From: UMGS621 sp964468815
GTDB taxonomy: Bacteria; Bacillota; Clostridia; Christensenellales; Borkfalkiaceae
DNA: 64,000 nucleotides
Reading direction: 5' to 3'
NCBI GenBank assembly: GCA_964468815.1
Contig: CAYXWN010000002.1
Location: 15,613 to 79,612, forward strand
The position numbers and the translations under genes were made by a program. Below, piece after piece: positions 1 to 9,023 of this stretch; position 1 is the first letter of the stretch; the number at the start of each line of letters is the position of its first letter. The notes under the pieces were generated by a model. The model was not told the origin of the DNA and did no database searches. It saw only the letters and a list, made by a program, of their open reading frames with translations.

Positions 1-315
1 GTGCTCCGTTACGCGATGGTGATGACGAGCGCGACGCACCCCGACAGCGAGTGTTCGACGGAAGCGGCGAAAAAGTATATCCGCGTCGGCGCAAGTCCGC
101 GTGCGGGACAAGCGATGATTTCCGCGGCAAAAGTAAAGGCGTTAATCAAGGGCAGATTCAACGTGGCGTATTCGGATATCGACGAACTTGCGTATCCCGT
201 ACTTCGTCACCGTATTAAGATGAATTTCGAGGCGATCGCGGAGCGGATTTCTCCGGACGACGTAATTAAAATGATCGTAGCGGAAGTGAGTAAGAACCCC
301 AAGTACAAAAAGTGA
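1..315 (+). CDS. MoxR-family AAA+ ATPase, C-terminal part (truncated by window edge)
   Basis: Only the last ~104 residues are present; the GTG at position 1 is an internal codon and the real start lies upstream of the window. The visible part matches the C-terminal lid of MoxR ATPases: a GASPRAG motif (sensor-2 region), a helical stretch, and the usual ending of conserved helices (LRHRI, then DDVI). MoxR proteins are chaperone-like ATPases that work with VWA-domain partners encoded next to them. That is exactly the context here: a DUF58 protein follows after 41 bases and two VWA membrane proteins come next. The Walker motifs cannot be checked because they lie outside the window. Confidence 0.85.
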   Translation: MLRYAMVMTSATHPDSECSTEAAKKYIRVGASPRAGQAMISAAKVKALIKGRFNVAYSDIDELAYPVLRHRIKMNFEAIAERISPDDVIKMIVAEVSKNPKYKK

Positions 316-356
316 CGGGGCGTGTAGGAAAAACAATATCGGAGTTAGAGTCATAA

Positions 357-1256
357 ATGAAGGGTTTTTACTTAAATGATCAGTTTTTCAGCCGTTTGGA
401 AACGCTTTCATTGAATTTAAGATCGAACCTTTCCGGGTATTTCGGGGGGAAACATTTGGTTTCCACCTACGGGCAAACGGTGGAGTTTGCCGATTACAGG
501 GAATATCGGTTGGGTGACGATATCAGAAGAATTGATTGGAATTTGTACAGTCGGTTCGAAAAATATTTCTTGAAACTGTTCACGGACGAAAGACAAATGC
601 AAGTACAGATCTTTTTAGACTGTTCTGCTTCCATGGGAAAAGATAACGTTCGGAAGTCTGCATATGCGGTGGCAACGGCTGCCGCTTTGGGCTTTTTAGC
701 CGTGCACAATACGGACAAAGTGACGTTCAACTTAATGAAAGGCGAACGTTCCGAAAATCCGTTCGGAACGTTGATCGGGAAGCAATCCTTTTTCAGAGCG
801 GTCGGCACGTTAGAGGAACTTGCGTTTGATGGTTCTGCCGATATTGAAAAATGCGTGACTTCTTGCCCCGATACGAGCGCGAACAGCGGCTTGACCGTGA
901 TTATTTCCGATTTCTTTACCGAAAGCAATTGGAAAAAAGCGGTGGATTATTTATGTTATAAAAAGAGGCAGGTTTTACTCGTGCAGATTTTATCTCCCGA
1001 AGAGGACGATCCGACCTACGACGGACGGGTGAATTTAATTGATTCGGAAGCGGAAGATATTTCTGACGGGAAGAATATGAAAATACGGATTACGCGGGGC
1101 GCGTTACAAGCGTACGCGGAAGCCTTGGCAGATTTTAAGAAAGATATTACGACTTTTTGTTCGAAGCGCGGCGTCGATTTCATTTCCGTCCGTTCGGACA
1201 CTCCCATCGAGCGCGTGTTGTTCGGGGAATTGTTGAAGGCAGGTATAATGGAATGA
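357..1256 (+). CDS. DUF58 domain-containing protein
   Basis: A 299-residue cytoplasmic-looking protein with the DUF58 hallmark GDDIRRIDWN near residues 52-62, followed by a VWA-like fold in which FLDCSASM carries a MIDAS-type DxSxS loop. DUF58 proteins are nearly always encoded between a MoxR ATPase and VWA membrane proteins and are thought to be part of that machine; their biochemical function is not established. GGAGTT lies about 10 bases upstream of the ATG. The stop overlaps the next start (ATGA at 1253-1256), so translation is probably coupled to the VWA gene downstream. Confidence 0.88.
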   Translation: MKGFYLNDQFFSRLETLSLNLRSNLSGYFGGKHLVSTYGQTVEFADYREYRLGDDIRRIDWNLYSRFEKYFLKLFTDERQMQVQIFLDCSASMGKDNVRKSAYAVATAAALGFLAVHNTDKVTFNLMKGERSENPFGTLIGKQSFFRAVGTLEELAFDGSADIEKCVTSCPDTSANSGLTVIISDFFTESNWKKAVDYLCYKKRQVLLVQILSPEEDDPTYDGRVNLIDSEAEDISDGKNMKIRITRGALQAYAEALADFKKDITTFCSKRGVDFISVRSDTPIERVLFGELLKAGIME

Positions 1257-3214
1257 CGTTATTAACACCATTGGGCTTGTTAGGTTTATTGGGCATTGTC
1301 GTGCTCATTATTATCTACATTATCAAGCCGAATTACCAACAGAAGATGGTGTCCAGCACGTTCGTTTGGAAATTAAGTCTGAAATATAGAAAAAAGCGGC
1401 TCCCCGTCAGCAAACTTCGGAACGTTCTGTTGATCGTGTGTCAGATTCTGATCTTAACGCTTTGCGCGATCATTCTCACGCAGCCGAATCAAGTTTTGAA
1501 GACGATGACGGACACGCCGGAGGCGATTTTGATTATCGACGCTTCCGCGAGTATGCGTACGACGTCCGAGCAAGAAAAACGTTTTGAACGCGCGGTATAC
1601 GGCGCGTTGGAACGTGCGGAAACGACCTTTTCGGAAAACGGGATCGTTTCGGTGATTCTTGCGGACGGCGATTCCGAATTTTTGGCGCAACGGGCGGAAA
1701 CCGATCGAAAAGAAGCGATTCGGGAAACGCTTTCTCTGCTCGTCGAGCAGGACGCTTGCACGTTCGGCGAGGCGGACGTAACGGGTGCTTGGGCGCTTTG
1801 CGAGGACGTAATTGCCGAAAACGCAAACGCGAAGATCTATTTTTACACGGACACGACGTACGAGTACGTTCCCGATGGCGTTACGGTAGTAAACGTATGC
1901 GAAGAGGGCGAATGGAACGCGGCGATTTTGGACGCATACGCCGAATTGTATGAAAATTATTACGCGTTTTACGTGGACGTCGCTTGTTACGGACGGGACG
2001 AATCGTTGACGTTGGAGTTGGAAGTGCATAACGCGAACGCGGAGAGCGGATCGGACGGCAAAACGGTTTCCTTTTCCACCACGGTGTTTTGCGATCGGGA
2101 AAAGACCAAACGCGTCGTCTTTATCAACGCGGATTTGTACGAGGAACGGGCGAACGAATCGGAGGACGTAATTTATTACTTAATCGAAAAAGAGGACGAA
2201 GTATTTTCTTACCGTTCCGTTCACGTTTCTATCAACGAAGCGGATTCGTTTTCGGACGATAACGCGTTCGAGATCTACGGCGGACAGAAAGAAGTTTTGA
2301 AAGTACAGTATGCGAGTGCCGATCCCAACCCGTTTATGAGTGCCGTTTTGTATACGATGAGAAACGCGTACGCCAAGCGTTGGGATATTAAGATTACGGA
2401 AGTGAAAAAGGGAAACACGCCGGCGACGGAGGGATTCGATTTTTACATTTTCGAACATTCCGTACCGAGCGAATTGCCGAAAGACGGCGTTGTGTTTTTC
2501 ATCAATCCCGAACAGCCGCTCCCGGCAGGGACGGGCGTTCGCGCGGATAATGTTGTGGATTTGCGCAGAGAGGTGTATCTTGTCGAGGAAAACGAGGAGC
2601 ATCCGCTTTTGAAATACGTTAACGCGGAGAATATTTACACGCAGAAATTCGTGCAAATGACGTACGATCCGTCTTACGAGGTGCTGTTATCCGTTGCAGG
2701 GAGTCCGGCATTGATCGTTACCAAGGAAGAAAACACGCAAATCGCGGTGCTTTCGTTCGGTCCGCATTTTTCCAACTTGGTAATGAAAAAGGATTTCACG
2801 TTGTTGGTTTATAATATGTTCGGATATTTCTTCCCTGCGATGGTGAACGGAAACGCTTTCGAGGTTTACGAAAACGTCGAAGTCAACGCGAGGGGATCGG
2901 AGATTTCCCTTTCTTATAACGGGAGCGCGGAAACGCAAATTCTTACCGAATTTCCGTCGTCCGTGCGCTTAGATATGCCGGGAACGTACGTGCTGTCGCA
3001 GACGACGTTTTTCGGAAAAGAGGTCTCGGAAAATATTTACGTAAAAATTCCCGGGACGGAAAGCAATATTTGGAAAACGGAAGAGGCATTAGAGGATCTT
3101 TACAAAGAGCAAGACGAAGCGGATTATTATAAAGATCTGTTACTGTTCGTCGCGGCGGCTTTGGTGGCGATTCTGTTCGCGGAGTGGTTTTTACACAACC
3201 GCGAAAATGCGTAG
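1253..3214 (+). CDS. BatA-like VWA-domain membrane protein
   Basis: The start is taken at ATG 1253, which overlaps the DUF58 stop (ATGA), rather than at an in-frame ATG 32 codons upstream inside the DUF58 gene. The 653-residue product begins with two membrane segments (about residues 5-22 and 60-80), as in the N-terminal domain of BatA/aerotolerance proteins. A VWA domain follows, with a MIDAS DASAS loop near residue 95, then a long extracytoplasmic beta-rich region. A last membrane helix near residues 628-646 has a short charged tail. It is likely anchored in the membrane with most of its mass outside. A role in assembling or activating envelope proteins together with MoxR is inference from family context. 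Confidence 0.82.
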   Translation: MTLLTPLGLLGLLGIVVLIIIYIIKPNYQQKMVSSTFVWKLSLKYRKKRLPVSKLRNVLLIVCQILILTLCAIILTQPNQVLKTMTDTPEAILIIDASASMRTTSEQEKRFERAVYGALERAETTFSENGIVSVILADGDSEFLAQRAETDRKEAIRETLSLLVEQDACTFGEADVTGAWALCEDVIAENANAKIYFYTDTTYEYVPDGVTVVNVCEEGEWNAAILDAYAELYENYYAFYVDVACYGRDESLTLELEVHNANAESGSDGKTVSFSTTVFCDREKTKRVVFINADLYEERANESEDVIYYLIEKEDEVFSYRSVHVSINEADSFSDDNAFEIYGGQKEVLKVQYASADPNPFMSAVLYTMRNAYAKRWDIKITEVKKGNTPATEGFDFYIFEHSVPSELPKDGVVFFINPEQPLPAGTGVRADNVVDLRREVYLVEENEEHPLLKYVNAENIYTQKFVQMTYDPSYEVLLSVAGSPALIVTKEENTQIAVLSFGPHFSNLVMKKDFTLLVYNMFGYFFPAMVNGNAFEVYENVEVNARGSEISLSYNGSAETQILTEFPSSVRLDMPGTYVLSQTTFFGKEVSENIYVKIPGTESNIWKTEEALEDLYKEQDEADYYKDLLLFVAAALVAILFAEWFLHNRENA

Positions 3215-3229
3215 AGGAGAATAATCGTT

Positions 3230-6055
3230 ATGATGAATTTCAGAATAGATTTTTCTTATCCGTGGCTTCTGTTGTTGCTGATTCCGGCAATCGCGCTTAC
3301 GTTGATTCCTTATTTCCGCTTGACGAAAAAGTACAGGAAAACGCGTAACCGCATTACGTCGATGACGCTACATATCCTCATTATGGTATTCGCCGTTTCC
3401 ATTCTTTCGGGCATGATGTTTTTGTATCAAGTCCCGAATAAGGAAAACGAGATTTTGTTGCTCGTGGACGTATCGGAAACCGAAGAACGGGTTCGCGAAG
3501 AACGCGATTCGTTTATTCAAACGGTGTTGTCCGACGGACAATACGATCATTATAAAATGGGAATCGTAACGTTCGGTTTCGACCAACGCTACGCCGTTCC
3601 CTTAACGTATGAAACAGACAAGATTTACGATGCGTATTTGCAGGCGGAAACGCCGGATACGACGGCGACGAACGTTGCCGCTGCGCTGACGTATGCCAAG
3701 GGTTTGTTCGAGTATCCCGATTCCGCGAAGATCGTGTTGATTACGGACGGCAAGGAAACCGATCAAAGCGCGGACAGCGTGATCAGAGCGATCGCGGCGC
3801 AAGGCACGAGAGTCGATACGGCGTACGTCGCTTCGGATTTCGACGGCAACGACGCGCAGATTTCCGCCGTTACGTTGCCCGATTATCACGTAAACGTCAA
3901 CGAAGAATGTTCGGTCGGCATTACGGTGCAAAGCAAGGTTGCGACCTACGGGACGATCGAAATTTTCGATAACGGCGAAAAGAGCGAAACGCTCGGCGAA
4001 ACGACGGTTGCGCTGAACAAAGGAACGCAAACGGTTTATTGTAAACACGTATTCCGAAAAGAGGGCTTCCACGAGTTGCAGATGCGGCTCAGCGTGGAGG
4101 GGGACGAAATCGAGGAAAACGATCGTTACTATGCTTGTATCGATTTGGAAGTGTTCAATAAGATCTTGATCATCGAGAGCGAAGCGGAGTCTTCCGACGG
4201 AATCAAGGATATGTTGAATACGGAAGAAGAGGTCGGGTACGAGATCGTCGTGAAAAACGTCTATACCGATCGGTTGCCCGAAACGCTTGACGAATTGCGT
4301 TCTTACGATCAAATTATCTTAAACAACATCTCCAATGCGGATATTAATTCGACGAAAAACGCGAACGTTCCGACGGATTTTGACGTGATGTTGGAGAAGT
4401 TTGTAAGCGAATACGGCGGCGGATTGTTCACCGTCGGCGGAAGCGACGAGTTCGGCGACGCGCACGCGTATAACGAGGACGATTTGTACGGTACGTTGTA
4501 TCAACAAATGTTGCCAGTGCAAGCGATTTCCTATACGCCGCCCGTCGGCGTTATGGTGTTGGTGGATAATTCCGGTTCTATGGGATCGGCGGACGAGCAC
4601 GGAGAAACGAGCATCGCGTGGGCGAAAGCAGGCGCAACGGCTTGCTTGGCTGCGCTTGACGAACGCGATTATATCGGGATTATGACCTTTGACGATAGCC
4701 CGGAGATTATGATCGAACCGACGGCGCGTTCTAAGGAAAAAGAGATCCTCGCGGCGATCAATCGGATTCAAGACGATTATTCGGGCGGACAGACCATCTT
4801 TGCCGGCGCGATTACGAGCGCGGCGGGGCTGTTGCGTTCTGTACCGAACGTAAGTAAGCGTCATATCGTAATCGTAACGGACGGCGCGCCTACGGAATCG
4901 GCGAGCGTGTACGAAGAAATTATAGAAAAGAATTACAAAATGGACGGGATCACCGTTTCGGTCATCGCGATCGGCTTTCAGGAAGGCAGTTCCTCGTATT
5001 TGAAAATGAAGTCCGCGACGGATAAAGGCGGCGGACGCGTGGTGGTTGCAAGCAATCAAGAGTTGCCGCAAAAGATGTACGACGAATTGATGGCTCCGGA
5101 GATTACGTCCGTCAATATCCCCGAAGGCGGTTTCGCTCCGATTATCAAAAACACCTTTTCTCCGTTGGTACAAAACGTCGAAACGGGCGAGGGTGAGGAT
5201 GCCAATAAATTGACGGTAAAACTTATGGGCTTTTACGGGGTGAAGGCGAAAAACGCCGCCGACGTCGTTTTGGTGGGCGATTACGAAGTACCCGTTTACG
5301 CGCAATGGAAGTACGGCAAAGGCATGGTCGGTAGTTTTATGTGTGATTTGAACGGCGTTTGGTCCGCGGATTTCATGGCGAACGTAAACGGCAAACGGTT
5401 CGTGCAAAACGTCGTAAACAATTTGATGCCGACCGTCAGTTTGCGGCCGAGTCAAATCAATATCGGACTGGAAACGGATAATTATACCAACAAATTGAGC
5501 GTGTACGCTTCGCTTGAAGATGGCGAACGGATAGAAGGAAAAATCGTCGCGTTAAGCGAAGAAACCGAAACGGCTGTTTCCTTAAACGGCGCGGCGGAAA
5601 CGCAAAACGAGTTTTGTTATTTGACGTCCGCGTTGAGTGCGTCCAATTATTACAGCAGATGTAACTTTGTCGTGAAAAAGGGCGGCGTTTACAGAATCGA
5701 ACTTTCAAAGATTGATCAAAACGGAACTGTTCTCGCGACGTACCAAGCCTATAAAACGTTTTCTTATTCGGAAGAATACGATACGTTCTTTGCGGAAAAC
5801 ACCGAACTTGTGCCGGAAGAGTCCCTTAAAAATCTCGCGAGCAGAGGGGATGGCGCGTCGATTGCGGATTTGGAAGATCCGTGGGAGGTATTCGACGGCT
5901 TCGTGACTGCACTCGACCGCTCGTTCGATCCGCGGTTCTTGTTTGCGATTTTGGCGATCGTATGTTTCCTTGCGGATATTGCGGCGCGTAAATTCAAGTT
6001 CAAGTGGCTGCACGAAGTGGTTCGGGAATACAGAGAAAAGAAAAATTCCAAGTGA
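3230..6055 (+). CDS. Large membrane protein with two VWA domains and a GATase1-like domain
   Basis: A 941-residue protein. AGGAGA about 10 bases upstream supports ATG 3230; a second ATG follows immediately. Two N-terminal membrane helices (about 10-27 and 48-66) precede a first VWA-like domain with a weakened MIDAS (DVSET near residue 80). A glutamine-amidotransferase-like Rossmann region follows (about 300-420, with ILIIES and GGGLFTVGG). A second VWA has an intact MIDAS (DNSGSMG near residue 446), then a beta-rich segment and a C-terminal membrane helix near residue 905. This domain mix is known in MoxR/DUF58 neighbourhoods (COG5426-like). The amidotransferase region shows no obvious catalytic Cys-His pair and is probably structural. 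It closes the MoxR-DUF58-VWA unit; the gene for a surface lipoprotein starts 67 bases downstream. Confidence 0.83.
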   Translation: MMNFRIDFSYPWLLLLLIPAIALTLIPYFRLTKKYRKTRNRITSMTLHILIMVFAVSILSGMMFLYQVPNKENEILLLVDVSETEERVREERDSFIQTVLSDGQYDHYKMGIVTFGFDQRYAVPLTYETDKIYDAYLQAETPDTTATNVAAALTYAKGLFEYPDSAKIVLITDGKETDQSADSVIRAIAAQGTRVDTAYVASDFDGNDAQISAVTLPDYHVNVNEECSVGITVQSKVATYGTIEIFDNGEKSETLGETTVALNKGTQTVYCKHVFRKEGFHELQMRLSVEGDEIEENDRYYACIDLEVFNKILIIESEAESSDGIKDMLNTEEEVGYEIVVKNVYTDRLPETLDELRSYDQIILNNISNADINSTKNANVPTDFDVMLEKFVSEYGGGLFTVGGSDEFGDAHAYNEDDLYGTLYQQMLPVQAISYTPPVGVMVLVDNSGSMGSADEHGETSIAWAKAGATACLAALDERDYIGIMTFDDSPEIMIEPTARSKEKEILAAINRIQDDYSGGQTIFAGAITSAAGLLRSVPNVSKRHIVIVTDGAPTESASVYEEIIEKNYKMDGITVSVIAIGFQEGSSSYLKMKSATDKGGGRVVVASNQELPQKMYDELMAPEITSVNIPEGGFAPIIKNTFSPLVQNVETGEGEDANKLTVKLMGFYGVKAKNAADVVLVGDYEVPVYAQWKYGKGMVGSFMCDLNGVWSADFMANVNGKRFVQNVVNNLMPTVSLRPSQINIGLETDNYTNKLSVYASLEDGERIEGKIVALSEETETAVSLNGAAETQNEFCYLTSALSASNYYSRCNFVVKKGGVYRIELSKIDQNGTVLATYQAYKTFSYSEEYDTFFAENTELVPEESLKNLASRGDGASIADLEDPWEVFDGFVTALDRSFDPRFLFAILAIVCFLADIAARKFKFKWLHEVVREYREKKNSK

Positions 6056-6122
6056 TGCGTAAGCGGTTTTGCGAAACAGCGATGATTGCGACCGAAACGT
6101 TGAAATTCAAAAGGAAAGAGTT

Positions 6123-8960
6123 ATGAAAAAATTAAAAATATTCGCTCTGTCGGGCTTTTTGATTTATATATTGTTTACGCTTGTCGCTTGTCAAGGCGGG
6201 CTTTCCGTGCCTACGAATTTTAGCGTTGACGAAGCCAACGTGTTGACTTGGGCGGAGGTAGAAAACGCGCGCGGTTACGTGTTGGAGATCAAAAACGCGG
6301 ACACGGACGAAAGCGTCGAAGAATCGGTGAGAAAGGCGTCCTTTTCCCTTGCGACGCAAGCGGAGGGGGATTACGTGATTCGCATAAAGGCGGTCGGCAG
6401 AAATGCCGAAACCGATCAATCGGAATGGTCGAAGCCGTTTTCCTTTCATAAAGATTACGAAACGGGGTGTATTTATACGCTCGTCAATAATTCCGAATAC
6501 GAACTTACTAAGGTCGGTTCTGCGAGCGGCGACGTGCGCGTCGAGGCGGAATACAGAGGAAAACCCGTAACCCGTATCGCGAAAAACGCGTTCAAAAACA
6601 GTAACCGTATCACGAGCGTTACGATCGGCGAAAACGTAAAATCTATCGGCGAGAGCGCGTTCTATAATTGTTCTAATCTCGTAAGCGTAACCCTTTCGGA
6701 CGGGTTGGAGACCATCGGCTCGTCCGCGTTTCAGGCTTGCCGTTCGTTGGCGGAAATTACCATTACGGGAAACATCGCCGAATTGCCGAGTTTTGCGTTC
6801 GCTTATTGCAAGAGTTTAAAAACGGTTACGATCGGCTCGGGCGTTTTGACGATCGGCGAATCTGCGTTTTCCGATTGTTCGGCGTTGGAAACGGTTGCAA
6901 TCCCGAAAACGGTAACGACGATCGGCGCGTACGCGTTTGCGGCGAACGACGCGTTGAAAACGGTTACGATCGGCTCGGGCGTTACGGAAATCGGTTCGTA
7001 TGCGTTCAATAAATGTTACGCTTTGCGTTCGATCTCGTTTGAAGAGGACAGCGCATTACGATCCATCGGCGAGTTCGCCTTTTCGGAATGTAACGAAGTG
7101 ACGGCGGTAACTTTGCCGAATCGCTTGGAAACGATTGCGACGGGTGTGTTTTATGCGTCGTCCGCATTGGAAACGGTTTCCGTTCCGAACAGCGTGACCG
7201 CCATCGGCGAGAGCGCGTTCGCGGATACGAAATTCCATCGCGAGGCAATGGAAGCGGAAACGCTCGTCTACGCAGGGGATTGGATCATTGATTGTCCGAA
7301 AAGCATAAAAGAGGAATTGACCGCGATCAATCTCCGCGAATTGTTGAAGACGGAAGGATCGGGTTCGAATAAAGCGGAAAAGCCCATTTGCGAACTCGCA
7401 GAGGGAACGCGCGGAATTGCGGAAGGAACGTTTGCGGAGTGTCCGAAACTCCAAGATATCGTTCTGCCCGGTTCGATCAAATATATCGGGAAACGCGCTT
7501 TTTATAAATGCCCCTCTTTATGGAGAGTGGACTTTCACGATAAAGGCGTGGAGCGAATCGGCGAATATGCGTTTGCCGAATGTAAAGGGTTATCGACGCT
7601 TCGCTTAAATTCGGGGTTGAAGAAGATCGGAGCGCACGCGTTTTATAACGCGACGGGAATTCAATCGGTTACCATTCCTTCTACGGTAGAATCCATCGGC
7701 GAACGCGCGTTCAAAAACACGGGAATGTGGAATACCAGCTATTTTAGCAGCGGTATCGTGTACGCGGGGAATTGGTTCGTCGGTTGCGACGCTTCGATTA
7801 CGAGCGTTGCGTTGAGAAAGGGAACGGTCGGCATTGCCGATTATGCGTTTTTCAATTGTACCGATCTCGTTTCGGTTTCCGCGGTCGCTTCGGCGGATTC
7901 GGATAATCTGAAATATATCGGCAAGGGCGCGTTTTATAAGTGTTCGAGTTTGAAGTCCATCTACTTAAACGAATACGTTGAACGGATAGAGGATTTCGCC
8001 TTTTATAAATGCACTTCGTTGTTGAATATCGGCACGCCCGTCGGGTTGACTTCGATCGGATATTCTGCTTTCTATCGGTGCGAGCAGTTGATGGAACTCG
8101 ATTTGTCGGGCAGCGCGGTTGAAACGATCGGAGCGAAAGCCTTTTACGGCTGTAACGGCTTAAAGACGGTGAAACTCGGTTCGGATTTGAAAACGCTCGG
8201 CGCATACGCGTTTTACGGGTGCGGCTCGTTAAAAGAACTTTCGTTGCCGAGCAAACTGACGACGGTAGAAGAAAAGACGTTCGCTAAATGCGAGAGTTTG
8301 GAAACGGTCAAGTTCAACAACAAGATTGAAACGGTCGGCAAATACGCCTTTCAAGATTGCGCTTCGTTGCAAAGCGTTTCTCTGCCCGATACGGTAACGA
8401 GAATCGAAGACTATGCGTTTTATCGTTGCAGCGGCTTGCAGTCGCTCTCGTTCGGAAACGGCTTGGAATCCATCGGGGATTACGCGTTTTACGGAGCGGA
8501 GCGTTTGAGTGCGTTGCATTTCCCGAAAACGTTGGAGCGGATCGGCAGATATGCGTTCAAGGGCAATAAGGCGTTGATCGCGGTGCACCTTTCGGAAAGC
8601 GTGAAACTCATAGACGAACATGCGTTTTACGGCTGTGCAAACGTTACTTTTTATACGGATGCGGACAAGGCTTCCGCACCGTGGAACGAATATTGGAATT
8701 CTAGTTATCGCCCCGTCGTATGGAACGGTACGTTCGCAACGGACGAGGACGGAGCGGAATACGTCCGTTTGGTTACGATCGGAACGGATACGTTAGGGAA
8801 TATAAACAATGCGTATTCCGCGCCCGAACGGGCTGGATACACGTTCCTCGGTTGGGCGACGAACGCGGATTCCGAGGAAATCGCATACGAGGCGGCGCAA
8901 CTCGCGCAAGCGTCTGAGGGAACGGTTTTATACGCAGTTTGGAGCAAAAATGCGGAATAA
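6123..8960 (+). CDS. BspA-like leucine-rich repeat lipoprotein
   Basis: The start is set at ATG 6123, preceded by AAGGAAAGAG; an in-frame ATG 18 codons upstream would put a non-signal sequence before the hydrophobic core. The 945-residue product has a lipoprotein signal with lipobox LVAC (Cys23), so it should be tethered to the outer face of the membrane. An Fn3-like beta domain (about 26-115) is followed by about 27 LRR_5/BspA-type repeats, each centred on an x-x-AF-x-x-C core spaced about 23 residues (about 150-850). It ends with one Listeria-Bacteroides (InlB-type) repeat ending in YAVWSK. Such proteins usually bind host, matrix or other protein ligands; the ligand here is unknown. It sits between the VWA proteins and another giant lipoprotein, all on the same strand. 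Confidence 0.87.
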   Translation: MKKLKIFALSGFLIYILFTLVACQGGLSVPTNFSVDEANVLTWAEVENARGYVLEIKNADTDESVEESVRKASFSLATQAEGDYVIRIKAVGRNAETDQSEWSKPFSFHKDYETGCIYTLVNNSEYELTKVGSASGDVRVEAEYRGKPVTRIAKNAFKNSNRITSVTIGENVKSIGESAFYNCSNLVSVTLSDGLETIGSSAFQACRSLAEITITGNIAELPSFAFAYCKSLKTVTIGSGVLTIGESAFSDCSALETVAIPKTVTTIGAYAFAANDALKTVTIGSGVTEIGSYAFNKCYALRSISFEEDSALRSIGEFAFSECNEVTAVTLPNRLETIATGVFYASSALETVSVPNSVTAIGESAFADTKFHREAMEAETLVYAGDWIIDCPKSIKEELTAINLRELLKTEGSGSNKAEKPICELAEGTRGIAEGTFAECPKLQDIVLPGSIKYIGKRAFYKCPSLWRVDFHDKGVERIGEYAFAECKGLSTLRLNSGLKKIGAHAFYNATGIQSVTIPSTVESIGERAFKNTGMWNTSYFSSGIVYAGNWFVGCDASITSVALRKGTVGIADYAFFNCTDLVSVSAVASADSDNLKYIGKGAFYKCSSLKSIYLNEYVERIEDFAFYKCTSLLNIGTPVGLTSIGYSAFYRCEQLMELDLSGSAVETIGAKAFYGCNGLKTVKLGSDLKTLGAYAFYGCGSLKELSLPSKLTTVEEKTFAKCESLETVKFNNKIETVGKYAFQDCASLQSVSLPDTVTRIEDYAFYRCSGLQSLSFGNGLESIGDYAFYGAERLSALHFPKTLERIGRYAFKGNKALIAVHLSESVKLIDEHAFYGCANVTFYTDADKASAPWNEYWNSSYRPVVWNGTFATDEDGAEYVRLVTIGTDTLGNINNAYSAPERAGYTFLGWATNADSEEIAYEAAQLAQASEGTVLYAVWSKNAE

Positions 8961-9023
8961 AGCGAGAGAGGAAAGGAAAGAAACTGCAAAACGGCGACTT
9001 GTAGCCGATAGGAGAACAGCAAT

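Noticed and set aside
4319..5455. 378-codon minus-strand ORF opposite the VWA gene, and other long antisense ORFs (13992-14951, 49553-50527)
   Set aside because: They are shadows caused by codon bias of the strong plus-strand genes; Arg/His/Phe-rich, no domains, no ribosome sites.
6600..8640. CRISPR-like or minisatellite DNA repeat
   Set aside because: The periodicity is in the protein (LRR_5 units of about 23 residues); the DNA copies are diverged and there are no spacers.
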